From Cyclobacteriaceae bacterium (GTDB lineage Bacteria; Bacteroidota; Bacteroidia; Cytophagales; Cyclobacteriaceae), in contig CP075525.1 of the NCBI GenBank assembly GCA_025808415.1, forward strand, positions 248,001 through 312,000: a stretch of DNA of 64,000 bases, read 5' to 3'. The translations under genes and the position numbers were made by a program. Shown here one piece after another: positions 32,738-41,779 of this stretch (position 1 is its first letter; every line of letters begins with the position of its first letter). The notes below the pieces were generated by a model. It was not told where the DNA came from and ran no database searches. It worked only from the letters and a program-made list of their open reading frames with translations.

Positions 32738-34848
32738 TGCCAGACAAGCAGTTGAAAATAGCATTGGTGGGCAACCCCAATTCAGGCAAATCCTCACTCT
32801 TTAACATCCTCACCGGACTGAACCAAAAAACGGGAAATTTTCCGGGCGTAACCGTGGAAAAGCGGACGGGCTTTTCAAAAATGCCCCATAATACAATGGC
32901 CCAATTTATTGACCTGCCCGGCATTTATAGTTTATATCCACGCAGCCTTGATGAACAAATTGTATCGGAAATATTGCTTCACCATAAATCACCCGATTGC
33001 CCCGATGTGGTGGTTGTCATCGTGGATGCTACCAACCTGAAGAGAAGTCTGTTGCTGGTAACACAAATTATTGATTTGGGTTTACCAACGGTACTGGCCA
33101 TGAACATGATGGACCTGGTGGCCAAAGCAGGCAGCAGCTATAACTTAATGGTGCTGTCGGAAAAGCTGGGCATACCGGTGGTGCCAATTAATGCCCGAAC
33201 AGGCGTGGGTGTCGATCAGCTGAAAAAAGTTTTGAGCCAGGTTGCTCAACCCGCAGCAAAGGAAATTTTTCCGTTGTTTGATGAAGCCAAAATGGGTGTA
33301 GCGGAATTGCGCCAGGCTATGGGTATTGACAATGATTATGAAGCATATCAATTCCTGCAGCAACCAACATCCTTAAGTTTTTTAACGCCCGAAGATCTGG
33401 CGCTGATCAACACCGTTAAAGAGAAGCATAAATTTTTTCCGGGTAAATTCCATGGCGCAGAAACGGTTCAACGTTATGGTTTTATTCAAAATTTACTGGA
33501 TGAAGTTACACTTGAACGGGCGAACGAAAATGTTACCCGACAGTCAACCCGCGTTGACAGGATATTGACGCACCGTATTTGGGGGTATGCAATATTTTTC
33601 GGTGTGCTCTTTCTTATTTTTCAATCCATATTTGCCTGGGCAACCGTGCCCATGGATTTTATTGATGGGTTGTTCGCTTCCCTTAGCAATTACTTAAATG
33701 AAGTGCTGCCTGCAGGGCCATTAACCAGCATGTTGGCCCAGGGTGTTGTTCCTGGCTTGGGCGGAATCGCCATCTTCATTCCGCAAATCGCCATATTGTT
33801 TGCATTCATATCAATACTGGAAGAATCAGGTTATATGGCCCGGGTGGTTTTTTTGATGGATAAGATCATGCGTAAGTTTGGCCTGAACGGGAAAAGTGTA
33901 GTACCGCTTATATCAGGTGTGGCCTGCGCCATTCCGGCCATTATGGCTACCCGTACCATTGATAATTGGAAGGAGAGGACCATCACCATTTTAGTTACCC
34001 CGCTAATGAGTTGTTCGGCAAGGCTGCCGGTGTTTACCATTCTTATTGCACTTATTGTTCCTGACAAAATGGTGTGGCATTTTTTCAACCTGCAAGGGTT
34101 GGTGCTTATGGGTTTGTATTTGCTTGGTTTCGCGGCAGCGCTCATTTCAGCAGTTGTCATAAAATTCCTCATCAGGGTAAATGAAAGAAGTTACCTGATT
34201 ATGGAAATGCCCACCTATCGTTGGCCGAAGTGGTCGAATGTTGGGTATACGATTGTTGACAAGACAAAGGCGTTTGTGTTCGAAGCCGGTAAAATAATTT
34301 TGGCTATAGCCGTAGTGCTTTGGGTTTTGGCCAGTTATGGCCCCGGAGATCATATCGAGAAAGCTGAGGATTATGTGCTTCGTGAAGCTGAAAACTTACG
34401 ATTAACCGAACAAGGGCTTGAAGACCGCATTGCTGCTTACAAGCTTGAACATTCATATGCGGGCTTGTTAGGCAAATCCATCGAGCCCATAATCAGTCCA
34501 TTGGGTTATGACTGGAAAATCGGGATAGCGTTGGTAACATCTTTTGCCGCCCGTGAAGTTTTTGTGGGCACCATGGCCACTATTTACAGCATAGGAAGCG
34601 AGGAAGACCAAACCACCATTAAAAGCCGTATGCGTGCAGAGATAAATCCCGATACTGGTGGCCCGCGTTATACACCAGCGGTAGGGTTTTCTTTGTTGGT
34701 ATTCTATACTTTCGCCATGCAGTGCATGAGCACCCTTGCCGTGGTGTACCGCGAAACCAAAGGCTGGAAGTGGCCCATGGTTCAGGTGGTGTACATGACG
34801 GTACTGGCTTATGTTTCTGCCTTACTTGTGTTTCAGGTTTTTTCCTGA
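32737..34848 (+). CDS. feoB: Ferrous iron transport protein B
   Basis: A 703-residue inner-membrane Fe(II) transporter. The N-terminal G domain has the G1 motif GNPNSGKSS (12-20), G3 DLPG and G4 NMMD near 129. A helical spacer follows, then two Gate (nucleoside-recognition-like) membrane domains with the conserved GVACAIPAIMATR near 397-410 and SCSARLPVF near 427-435. FeoC is absent, as is usual outside enterobacteria. Translationally coupled to feoA. Confidence 0.97.
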   Translation: MPDKQLKIALVGNPNSGKSSLFNILTGLNQKTGNFPGVTVEKRTGFSKMPHNTMAQFIDLPGIYSLYPRSLDEQIVSEILLHHKSPDCPDVVVVIVDATNLKRSLLLVTQIIDLGLPTVLAMNMMDLVAKAGSSYNLMVLSEKLGIPVVPINARTGVGVDQLKKVLSQVAQPAAKEIFPLFDEAKMGVAELRQAMGIDNDYEAYQFLQQPTSLSFLTPEDLALINTVKEKHKFFPGKFHGAETVQRYGFIQNLLDEVTLERANENVTRQSTRVDRILTHRIWGYAIFFGVLFLIFQSIFAWATVPMDFIDGLFASLSNYLNEVLPAGPLTSMLAQGVVPGLGGIAIFIPQIAILFAFISILEESGYMARVVFLMDKIMRKFGLNGKSVVPLISGVACAIPAIMATRTIDNWKERTITILVTPLMSCSARLPVFTILIALIVPDKMVWHFFNLQGLVLMGLYLLGFAAALISAVVIKFLIRVNERSYLIMEMPTYRWPKWSNVGYTIVDKTKAFVFEAGKIILAIAVVLWVLASYGPGDHIEKAEDYVLREAENLRLTEQGLEDRIAAYKLEHSYAGLLGKSIEPIISPLGYDWKIGIALVTSFAAREVFVGTMATIYSIGSEEDQTTIKSRMRAEINPDTGGPRYTPAVGFSLLVFYTFAMQCMSTLAVVYRETKGWKWPMVQVVYMTVLAYVSALLVFQVFS

Positions 34849-34901
34849 CCTGTAATACAACAGAAAATTACTTTATATTTAACAAAGAAAGATTCTGGCC
34901 T

Positions 34902-35312
34902 ATGACTACAAACTATCAACTGGGTTTACTTCACCTGGTTCATTTACTGATAAGTGCAGATGGGGTTGTTGATGAGAATGAAAAAATTGCATTAGCGAAG
35001 ATTAAGGAAAGGGAAAATATCGATCTGGCGATCTTTAAAAAGTTCGAGCATGACATAGCAACCAAAAAGGAGCGGGAAATTTATAAAGAAGGCATTGACA
35101 GCTTGAATGCATGTACCGATGAAGAAAAATTAAAAGCCTTGGCGTTGCTTTACAAAATGTCGGAAGTGGATGGGCGAGTACATGCCAAGGAAGTTCGCTT
35201 ATTGCTTTACTCTATAAAACTAACGGGCATTGAATTTGAGGACGTAATAGCAAAAGCCTCAACATTACCTTCTATTCTATTATTGCTCACATGCTGCGCT
35301 ATGTTCTCGTAG
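34902..35312 (+). CDS. TerB-like helical protein
   Basis: The ATG at 34902 (MTTNYQLGLLHLVHLLISADG) starts the recognisable domain; an upstream ATG at 34722 lies in another frame of feoB. It is 136 residues long with TerB-type acidic motifs ADGVVDENEKI and SEVDGRVHAKEVRLL, which in TerB bind metal ions. The last part is hydrophobic (STLPSILLLLTCC). Function in this organism is unknown. It overlaps the next gene by 22 nt. Confidence 0.75.
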   Translation: MTTNYQLGLLHLVHLLISADGVVDENEKIALAKIKERENIDLAIFKKFEHDIATKKEREIYKEGIDSLNACTDEEKLKALALLYKMSEVDGRVHAKEVRLLLYSIKLTGIEFEDVIAKASTLPSILLLLTCCAMFS

Positions 35313-37159
35313 TTGCTGCAGGCTTGTTGCTCCTGTCATGTTCGAAGAGCAAGCCTGAAAACAATTTGTTTTCCGATGAAACCCTGCTCCGCATAGCCGA
35401 TTTCCAAGACCGTAGGTTTTCAGATAGCCTGCTTCAATTTTTTGACCATAAGGTTGCGGCTTATCGAAGGGCTGCCGCATTGGCGTATGGCTCCCTCCAG
35501 GATACCTCCGCTGTTGAGGCGCTTGGCAGGCTTTTATATGACCTGGATTCATCGGTACAAAAAGCCGCTGCATTCGCATTGGGGCAAACAGGAGGCTCAA
35601 AAGCTTTCAGCCTTTTGTCAAAAGCAAACCTGCCCTATGCTGAGTTTCAGGAGGCATTGGGCAAAACAGCTTCAAAAAATGTAGCAGGCAATGTCATTGA
35701 AAATCCGTGGGCGTTGTATCGGCTGACCCTTCGGGGCTTGGCGGAGCCAATGCATATTACTTATGCAATCGGGTTTTTGGATTTGGCCAACAGTGATGAT
35801 ACCCGACTTGCAGCAGCACACTTTTTTAATCGCTGCCCGATAGCCATTGATGAGGCTGAAAATGACTTGCTAAGATGCGCTGAAAATGATTCGTCTGTTT
35901 TTGTTCGCATGGCAGTTGTGCAAGCCTTGCGGAAAATAAAATCAAAACCGGTGCTGCAAAAATTAAAGCAAATCATTGAGCATGATGGTGACTACCGAAT
36001 TCGTGTTAATGCGGTTCGCGCCATGCAGTCTTTTCCTTTTGATGAAACTAGTACGACATTATTTAATGCTCTTGCCGATGAAAACATTAATGTAGCCATT
36101 GCTGCATCAGAGGTTGCCGTTCAGGTTGCAAAGCCACAAGCATGCGCTCCCTTGGTTGAAAAGGCCAGGCAACTTACCCATTGGCGTGTCAGGGCGAATT
36201 TATTTGATGCCGCATTGTCAGCCACGAACCATAATGAATTGGCGGAAGAGATTGTTCAAATGGTTCGGCTTTCGGAAAATCCATATGAAAAGGCGGCTTT
36301 GATTACAGCGTTACGACACACTCCTGCAAACTACATGTTTGTGGGAGAACAAATGCTTACGGCAAGCACTCCTGTTATTCGTTCATCTGCAGCCAGCTCA
36401 CTTATTGGAATGAACAAGCACAAGCTTTTTGAAAAATCCATGCAGTCGAGGTTTCTTGAACTCTACCAAAAAGCATTACGGGGCAATGATGCAGCGGTAA
36501 TCGGAACCATTGCTACAGCGCTTGTGGATCCTGTGCTGAACTACAAAAATGTAATTTCCGATTATCAATTTTTATATGAGGCGAAACAAAAATTAAGCCT
36601 GCCGAAAGACAATGAAGCGTTGCAGCCTCTTGAGAGAGCCATAGCTTATTTTGAAGGACGGGAAAATCCAATAGAAGTTAAGAATGAATTTAACCACCCC
36701 ATTGATTGGACGTTAGTGAAGACTATTCCCAGCCGTCAGCAGGCTATCATCAAAACACCCAAAGGGGATATTGTTATTCAGTTGCTGGTAGAGGAGGCAC
36801 CGGGTTCGGTAGCAAACTTTGTTCATCTTTCCTCAACTGGATATTTCAACGGAAAAAACTTTCATCGGGTAGTCCCGAATTTTGTTATTCAGGGTGGCTG
36901 CAACAGGGGCGATGGCTGGGGCAGCGAAGATTATTCGATTCGGTCGGAATTTTCAACGCGCAAGTATAAAGAGGGCTCGGTTGGAATGGCATCTGCGGGT
37001 AAGGACACCGAGGGCACACAATGGTTTATAACCCACTCCCCCACGCCTCACCTGGATGGCCGCTACACTATTTTTGCCGAAGTGGTTTCAGGAATGGAGG
37101 TGGTGCATCGCATTGAGGTAGGTGATGAAATCGTTTCAGTGGAATTGATACAACAGTAA
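35291..37159 (+). CDS. HEAT-repeat lipoprotein with C-terminal cyclophilin peptidyl-prolyl isomerase domain
   Basis: A 622-residue protein: lipobox LLLLSCSK (Cys near 17), long HEAT-repeat region (about 40-430; e.g. VQKAAAFALGQTG and VRMAVVQALRKI), and a C-terminal cyclophilin domain (about 480-620) with PGSVANFVHLSSTGYFNG, FHRVVPNFVIQGG (catalytic Arg), GTQWFITHSPTPHLDG and YTIFAEVVSGMEVV. So it is an outer-membrane or periplasmic folding factor that may hold clients on the HEAT superhelix. The start overlaps the TerB-like gene by 22 nt. The fusion is found in Cytophagales but is not well studied. Confidence 0.92.
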   Translation: MLRYVLVVAAGLLLLSCSKSKPENNLFSDETLLRIADFQDRRFSDSLLQFFDHKVAAYRRAAALAYGSLQDTSAVEALGRLLYDLDSSVQKAAAFALGQTGGSKAFSLLSKANLPYAEFQEALGKTASKNVAGNVIENPWALYRLTLRGLAEPMHITYAIGFLDLANSDDTRLAAAHFFNRCPIAIDEAENDLLRCAENDSSVFVRMAVVQALRKIKSKPVLQKLKQIIEHDGDYRIRVNAVRAMQSFPFDETSTTLFNALADENINVAIAASEVAVQVAKPQACAPLVEKARQLTHWRVRANLFDAALSATNHNELAEEIVQMVRLSENPYEKAALITALRHTPANYMFVGEQMLTASTPVIRSSAASSLIGMNKHKLFEKSMQSRFLELYQKALRGNDAAVIGTIATALVDPVLNYKNVISDYQFLYEAKQKLSLPKDNEALQPLERAIAYFEGRENPIEVKNEFNHPIDWTLVKTIPSRQQAIIKTPKGDIVIQLLVEEAPGSVANFVHLSSTGYFNGKNFHRVVPNFVIQGGCNRGDGWGSEDYSIRSEFSTRKYKEGSVGMASAGKDTEGTQWFITHSPTPHLDGRYTIFAEVVSGMEVVHRIEVGDEIVSVELIQQ

Positions 37160-37183
37160 CCAGCATGCCGCAGCTTTGCCCCG

Positions 37184-38359
37184 ATGTTTGATTCGGTTAA
37201 CTTGCCGAAAATTTTCGCTGTGAAGAAACCGTTCAACCAGGATTTTACCATTGGTATTTTAGGCGGTGGTCAATTGGGCCGCATGCTTATCCAGTCCGGT
37301 ATCGACTTTAATCTTTCGTTTTCCGTTCTTGATCCCGATCCGGAAGCACCGTGTAAAAAGCTAGCTGACTTTCATACAGGTAAGCTTACCGATTATGATA
37401 CCGTTATGAAATTTGGATTGGGATGCGATATTATTACCATTGAAATTGAAAATGTAAATACACTGGCGCTTCGCGATCTGGCAAAAGCCGGCAAACGGGT
37501 TTACCCTCAACCTGATGTTGTTGAATTGATTCAAGACAAGCGGAAACAGAAGACATTTTACCGTGAAAAAGGAATACCCACGGCCGAATTCGTATTGACA
37601 GAGACCAAAGATGATGTAAAGCAATACCCTCAGTTTTTTCCGGCCGTGCATAAATTGGGAAAAGAAGGTTATGATGGCCGAGGTGTTCAACTTATTCGTA
37701 GCGCGGTTGATTATGAAAAGGCCTTTAACGCCCCTGGCGTTCTGGAGCCATTGATTGATTTTGAGAAGGAGATTTCCGTAATAGTTGCCCAGAGTGAAAC
37801 GGGTGAAACTGTAACCTATCCACCGGTTGAGATGGTTTTTCACCCTGAGCACAACCTGGTTGAGTATCTCTTTTCGCCTGCACAGATTGATGACACAATT
37901 CGTGATAAGGCCGATTTTATTGCACGGCAAGTTGTGAAGGAGTTAAAAATTACCGGCATACTTGCTGTAGAGATGTTTATTGCCCGCAATGGAGATGTAC
38001 TGGTTAATGAAATTGCACCACGTCCGCATAACAGTGGCCACCAAACTATTGAGGGCAACGTTACTTCCCAATATGAACAACACCTTCGGGCTATTTTAGG
38101 CCTTCCGCTGGGTGATACAAATATATTGTTCTCCAGTGCGATGGTGAACCTTTTAGGTGAGCCAGGGTTCACGGGTGTTGCCCAGTACAAAGGGTTTGAG
38201 GATGTAGTGAAAATTCCGGGTGTTCACGTACATTTATATGGCAAACGAAATACAAAACCATTTCGCAAAATGGGGCATGTAACGATTGTTGACAGCGATG
38301 TTGACGCTTTAAAGAAAAAGGCAGATTTTGTAAAACGAACACTCAAGGTAATTGCATGA
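37184..38359 (+). CDS. purK: 5-(carboxyamino)imidazole ribonucleotide synthase PurK
   Basis: A 391-residue ATP-grasp enzyme converting AIR, bicarbonate and ATP to N5-CAIR in purine synthesis. The N-terminal GILGGGQLGRML (about 24-35) precedes DPDPEAPC, VYPQPDVVELIQDK, and the ATP-grasp core with KLGKEGYDGRGVQL (about 155-168) and VNEIAPRPHNSGHQTIEG (about 279-296). ATG 37184 keeps about 15 residues before the family core. purE overlaps its stop by 4 nt. Confidence 0.97.
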   Translation: MFDSVNLPKIFAVKKPFNQDFTIGILGGGQLGRMLIQSGIDFNLSFSVLDPDPEAPCKKLADFHTGKLTDYDTVMKFGLGCDIITIEIENVNTLALRDLAKAGKRVYPQPDVVELIQDKRKQKTFYREKGIPTAEFVLTETKDDVKQYPQFFPAVHKLGKEGYDGRGVQLIRSAVDYEKAFNAPGVLEPLIDFEKEISVIVAQSETGETVTYPPVEMVFHPEHNLVEYLFSPAQIDDTIRDKADFIARQVVKELKITGILAVEMFIARNGDVLVNEIAPRPHNSGHQTIEGNVTSQYEQHLRAILGLPLGDTNILFSSAMVNLLGEPGFTGVAQYKGFEDVVKIPGVHVHLYGKRNTKPFRKMGHVTIVDSDVDALKKKADFVKRTLKVIA

Positions 38360-38871
38360 CAAAAGCATTGGTAGGCATTATAATGGGCAGCCAGTCAGAC
38401 TTGAAAATCATGAAAGAAGCGGCCGAAGTTTTAGAGGAACTTGGTGTTGCGTATGAACTCACTGTGGTTTCAGCCCACCGCACCCCTTTGCGTATGATCA
38501 AGTACGCAACAGAGGCAAGAAAAAATGGACTGAAAGTGATAATAGCAGGTGCCGGTGGCGCGGCTCACTTACCGGGCATGGTGGCTTCAGTAACCTCTTT
38601 ACCGGTTATAGGTGTGCCGGTTAAATCCTCAAATTCAATTGATGGATGGGATTCTGTTCTTTCTATTCTTCAGATGCCATCCGGAGTGCCGGTGGCTACA
38701 GTTGCTTTAAACGGCTCGTGCAACGCGGGCATACTGGCCGCTCAAATTATCGGTAGCACCGACAAAAGACTGGCCGCCCGGTTGGATAAGTATAAAAAGT
38801 CCCTTCAGCTCAAGGTTGAGTCGTCCGCAAAAACCCTTGAAAAGAAGGGTTGGCGTGGTTTAGAGAATTAA
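38356..38871 (+). CDS. purE: N5-carboxyaminoimidazole ribonucleotide mutase PurE
   Basis: A 171-residue class I PurE that converts N5-CAIR to CAIR. Family signatures: GIIMGSQSDLKIM (8-20), VSAHRTP (41-47), GAGGAAHLPGMVAS (69-82), GVPVKSS and NGSCNAGILAAQII. The ATGA overlap with purK indicates coupling of the two consecutive pathway steps. Confidence 0.98.
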   Translation: MTKALVGIIMGSQSDLKIMKEAAEVLEELGVAYELTVVSAHRTPLRMIKYATEARKNGLKVIIAGAGGAAHLPGMVASVTSLPVIGVPVKSSNSIDGWDSVLSILQMPSGVPVATVALNGSCNAGILAAQIIGSTDKRLAARLDKYKKSLQLKVESSAKTLEKKGWRGLEN

Positions 38872-38924
38872 TTCTTTTCAAAAAGAAGGAAATCCTTATC
38901 TTCAATCACTAATCCGATTGAAAC

Positions 38925-40181
38925 ATGAAGCCTCAGGAAAAGGGCTGGTTAAAAGAATACCTTGAGTTCAGGAGAAATCTTTTTCAGGATATTTCGCTGG
39001 ATAAGAAAACCTCCCACCCTGAACACTCCCTCTACCGTATTATGCAACCCACCGGTTTAATGTATGGCCAAACCGTTGGGCACATCAATCATCCATTAGC
39101 TGAAGCTTGGGATGAACGGGACAAGATGAAAATCCTGTTGGCGGAGAGCCTGATCAGCAGCTCATTGCTCTTTCATGGCAAGCCGACCAATACACCCGAA
39201 GAGGTTTCAGAAGTGTTTATCAAATCGTTGGAAAGTATAGGCAATTTTTACAACAACATATTCCCTGAGTTGGCTACGCCCACGAAAACACTTTTTGGCA
39301 GAAGACGTTCAGCGCTTGAGTTGGCCGAGCGGATTTTAGAAAAGCGAATAGACAGGGCCACATCTTATAAAGGCAATTTCTGGACAAGTTTCTTCCACAA
39401 CAGTTTATTGTTTCTGGATGTTTTTATTTTCGGACAATGGATCCACACAAATGCCGATCGTATAGTTGCTGATTTTTTTCGGTATGAGCGGGAAGAGCTG
39501 CGCTTTTCGGTAGTTAAGGTAATTGCCGCTTCCGCCCATTCCGATCAGGTTATCAATTATGAAGAGGCCAAACTCCTGGAATACTTCATCCAGGGTACTG
39601 ACCTTTCGCCCGAGAAGCGGAAAGAAGCGCTATTGATTTTTGATAAAGGTATTAGCCTGGAAGAAATAAATCTGCCTTCGGAAAATTCATGGATACTCAA
39701 AAAGTTTTTTCTGGAAATAGCCATACTTACCACCTGGGCCGACAGGAAAGTTGAAAAGGCCGAGCAGGATTTTCTAAAGCAATTTTGCGAATACCTTGGT
39801 TTTAACGAAGAAGATCTTGAAAACAGCATGATAGCTGTTGAGGGTTTTGTGTTGGAGTACTGGCAACAGCTGGAGTACCTGCAGGATAAACAGGATTACC
39901 AACAAGTAAGCGAACATTTTATTAAGCGTATTGCAAAGGTTGCAGAGCGCAACAAGGGTAGGATATTAAAAGAGATACAAGACAGTAAAACGATTCTTCA
40001 ATTATTGCAGAAAGCCCGTTCGCAGGAACTGACCGCACAAGAAGCCGAACAAGTTAGAAAGGAGTTGATGTTGGTACTTAAAACAATACCCACTTTTGTA
40101 ATTATATCCCTGCCGCAGCGTTTTCTCACCTTGCCTATGCTCATGAAAATTTTGCCACGAGACCTGTTTAGCGATAATTAA
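38925..40181 (+). CDS. LETM1/TerB-like protein (LETM1-related biofilm-associated type)
   Basis: A 418-residue mostly helical protein. The central part (about 190-320) contains TerB-like helices with acidic loops (ILTTWADRKVEKAEQDFL). The C-terminus (about 385-410: VLKTIPTFVIISLP, LPMLMKILPRDLF) resembles the LETM1 ribosome-binding-like region. Similar Flavobacteriia/Cytophagia proteins carry the name LETM1-related biofilm-associated protein, recalled from annotation practice. A membrane-associated role is likely. Its stop overlaps the convergent TerC gene by 4 nt. Confidence 0.65.
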   Translation: MKPQEKGWLKEYLEFRRNLFQDISLDKKTSHPEHSLYRIMQPTGLMYGQTVGHINHPLAEAWDERDKMKILLAESLISSSLLFHGKPTNTPEEVSEVFIKSLESIGNFYNNIFPELATPTKTLFGRRRSALELAERILEKRIDRATSYKGNFWTSFFHNSLLFLDVFIFGQWIHTNADRIVADFFRYEREELRFSVVKVIAASAHSDQVINYEEAKLLEYFIQGTDLSPEKRKEALLIFDKGISLEEINLPSENSWILKKFFLEIAILTTWADRKVEKAEQDFLKQFCEYLGFNEEDLENSMIAVEGFVLEYWQQLEYLQDKQDYQQVSEHFIKRIAKVAERNKGRILKEIQDSKTILQLLQKARSQELTAQEAEQVRKELMLVLKTIPTFVIISLPQRFLTLPMLMKILPRDLFSDN

Positions 40182-41203
40182 TCAGCTTCATCAACGGCTG
40201 CTTTTCGAGGGATTACAACCGAGAAGATAATGGAGAGGATAAGTGTTGCTATAATTACTGTAAACGATAAGTAAACATTTACCTTAACGTCAACAATCTC
40301 CAGCAACATTTTTGCCCCGATAAAGAATAAAATTATGGAAAGCCCTTTTTGCAGGAGATAGAAGCGATCGATAATGCCGGCCAGGAGAAAGAACATAGCC
40401 CTTAAGCCCAGCACCGCGAAAATGTTAGAGGTGTAAATCAGAAACTCATTGGTCGTAATTGCAAAAGCTGCCGGTATGGAGTCAACAGCAAAAATAAGGT
40501 CAGTGGTTTCAATAAGGATAATCACCAGGAAGAGAGGCGTGAAGTATAATTTACCTTTATCAAAAAAAGCAAACTGGCCGCCACGGTCATCCAATGAAAG
40601 AGGCAGGTAGCGTTTACAAAATTTCAGGATAGGATTTTTCTCCGGTTCAATTTTTTCATCACCATCCTCAAAGTATATCCGAATGCCCGAGTAAATAAGA
40701 AACACCCCGAAGATGTACAATATCCAATGGAATTTGTGAATCAGGTATGCGCCTACAAAGATGAAAACAGCCCTGAAGATAATGGCCCCTAAAATGCCCC
40801 AAAAAAGGATTTTATGGTAGTAAGTTTCATCGACCTTGAAGTATTTTAAAATAAGCAGGATAACAAAGATGTTATCGATAGAAAGTGCTTTTTCGGTAAG
40901 GTATGCCGAGAAGTAAAGCAAGCCGGCATCGGTACCGCTTAAAACGGTCTCCACCCCTTTTTCAATTGCCACGTAAGGCCCTGCAAAATATATAAGCAAA
41001 CCGAAGGCTGTGGAAACGGCCACCCAAAAAACGGATTGCCACAGGGCAGATTTTGTGGTGATTTTATGGGCTTGCTTATTGAAAATGCCCAGGTCCAATA
41101 CCAGGAAAATAATGATGACTATACCAAACAAGCCAAAGAGCAAAAGCTCATTGTCATTGCCGTCAAAAAGGTCAATCAAAAGTAATGTCAGAGGGTTGCG
41201 CAA
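40178..41203 (-). CDS. TerC/Alx-family membrane protein (putative Mn2+ exporter)
   Basis: A 341-residue protein with about nine TM helices. Conserved acidic motifs are LTEKALSIDNIFVIL (about 102-116) and ETTDLIFAVDSIPA (about 232-245), which in the family are proposed to carry metal. Alx/MntP-like homologues export Mn(II). A TTG start at 41203 is used because an in-frame TAG lies about 30 nt upstream with no ATG between. Confidence 0.9.
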   Translation of the reverse strand: MRNPLTLLLIDLFDGNDNELLLFGLFGIVIIIFLVLDLGIFNKQAHKITTKSALWQSVFWVAVSTAFGLLIYFAGPYVAIEKGVETVLSGTDAGLLYFSAYLTEKALSIDNIFVILLILKYFKVDETYYHKILFWGILGAIIFRAVFIFVGAYLIHKFHWILYIFGVFLIYSGIRIYFEDGDEKIEPEKNPILKFCKRYLPLSLDDRGGQFAFFDKGKLYFTPLFLVIILIETTDLIFAVDSIPAAFAITTNEFLIYTSNIFAVLGLRAMFFLLAGIIDRFYLLQKGLSIILFFIGAKMLLEIVDVKVNVYLSFTVIIATLILSIIFSVVIPRKAAVDEAD

Positions 41204-41276
41204 GGGGTTACTGTTTCTATTGCCTTGAGAGACCTAATCACCTCATAATCAAGAGAAAAGAGTCCTTCAAAGGTTC

Positions 41277-41284
41277 CAAAAGTA
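41277..41284 (-). promoter_or_regulatory. Probable -7 promoter element of the TerC-family gene
   Basis: TACTTTTG on the minus strand matches TAnnTTTG; expected transcription start about 41270 and a leader near 67 nt. The -33 box is not clear. The leader is too short for a yybP-ykoY manganese riboswitch. Confidence 0.45.
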
Positions 41285-41368
41285 CAACTATTTTTCAAAC
41301 TCAAAAACTACCAACCCGTATTTATACACGATCAACGGAAAGAGAACCACCAGGTAAAAATAAAAAGC

Positions 41369-41779
41369 TTAGGCACAATTTGAACACACCCCCTGAATAA
41401 GCAGGTTAAGTTCAATGGCCTGGTAACCTTTGGGCAGCTTAACCGGGGGAACATCTACATTAAGGCAGTTGGTTTGTCCACAACGGCTGCATTTAAAGTG
41501 AACATGGTCGTGATGGTGACCGGTAAGGGTACACGCGTCTGAACAAAGCGCATATTTCAAAGCCCCTTCATCGTCAAGTACTTTGTGGATCAGGCCCTTG
41601 TCAAGGAAGGTTTTCAAGGTGCGGTAAACAGTTACCCGATCGAAATGTGCGGGCATACCTTTTTCAATATCGGCATGGGCCAAGGCATAATTTTTTTTTA
41701 AAAAAATATTCAGGATGGCTTTCCGGCTGGGGGTGGAACGCAAGTTGAATTCTTTTAAAAGTTGGGGCGAGCCGTTCAT
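41369..41779 (-). CDS. Fur-family transcriptional regulator
   Basis: A 136-residue metal-dependent repressor. The winged-helix part holds DRVTVYRTLKTFLDKGLIH (47-65). The metal-binding part has GHHHDHVHFKC (87-97), a structural zinc site C97xxC100 and C132xxC135, and extra Cys at 79 and 83. This pattern fits Fur, Zur or PerR, and the subfamily cannot be fixed from sequence. It starts within the ABC-exporter stop (ATGA overlap), as the last gene of the gpmI operon. It is a candidate regulator of the metal-uptake genes in this window. Confidence 0.92.
   Translation of the reverse strand: MNGSPQLLKEFNLRSTPSRKAILNIFLKKNYALAHADIEKGMPAHFDRVTVYRTLKTFLDKGLIHKVLDDEGALKYALCSDACTLTGHHHDHVHFKCSRCGQTNCLNVDVPPVKLPKGYQAIELNLLIQGVCSNCA

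Noticed and set aside
34722..34901. Upstream extension of the TerB-like reading frame
   Set aside because: It overlaps the feoB coding sequence in another frame, has no family similarity, and the domain begins at ATG 34902.
37361..37930. 189-codon open frame antisense to purK
   Set aside because: Low-complexity hydrophobic shadow of an undoubted purK.
41204..41368. Possible manganese (yybP-ykoY) riboswitch before the TerC-family gene
   Set aside because: The predicted leader is only about 67 nt and no multi-helix core with the conserved loops is visible.
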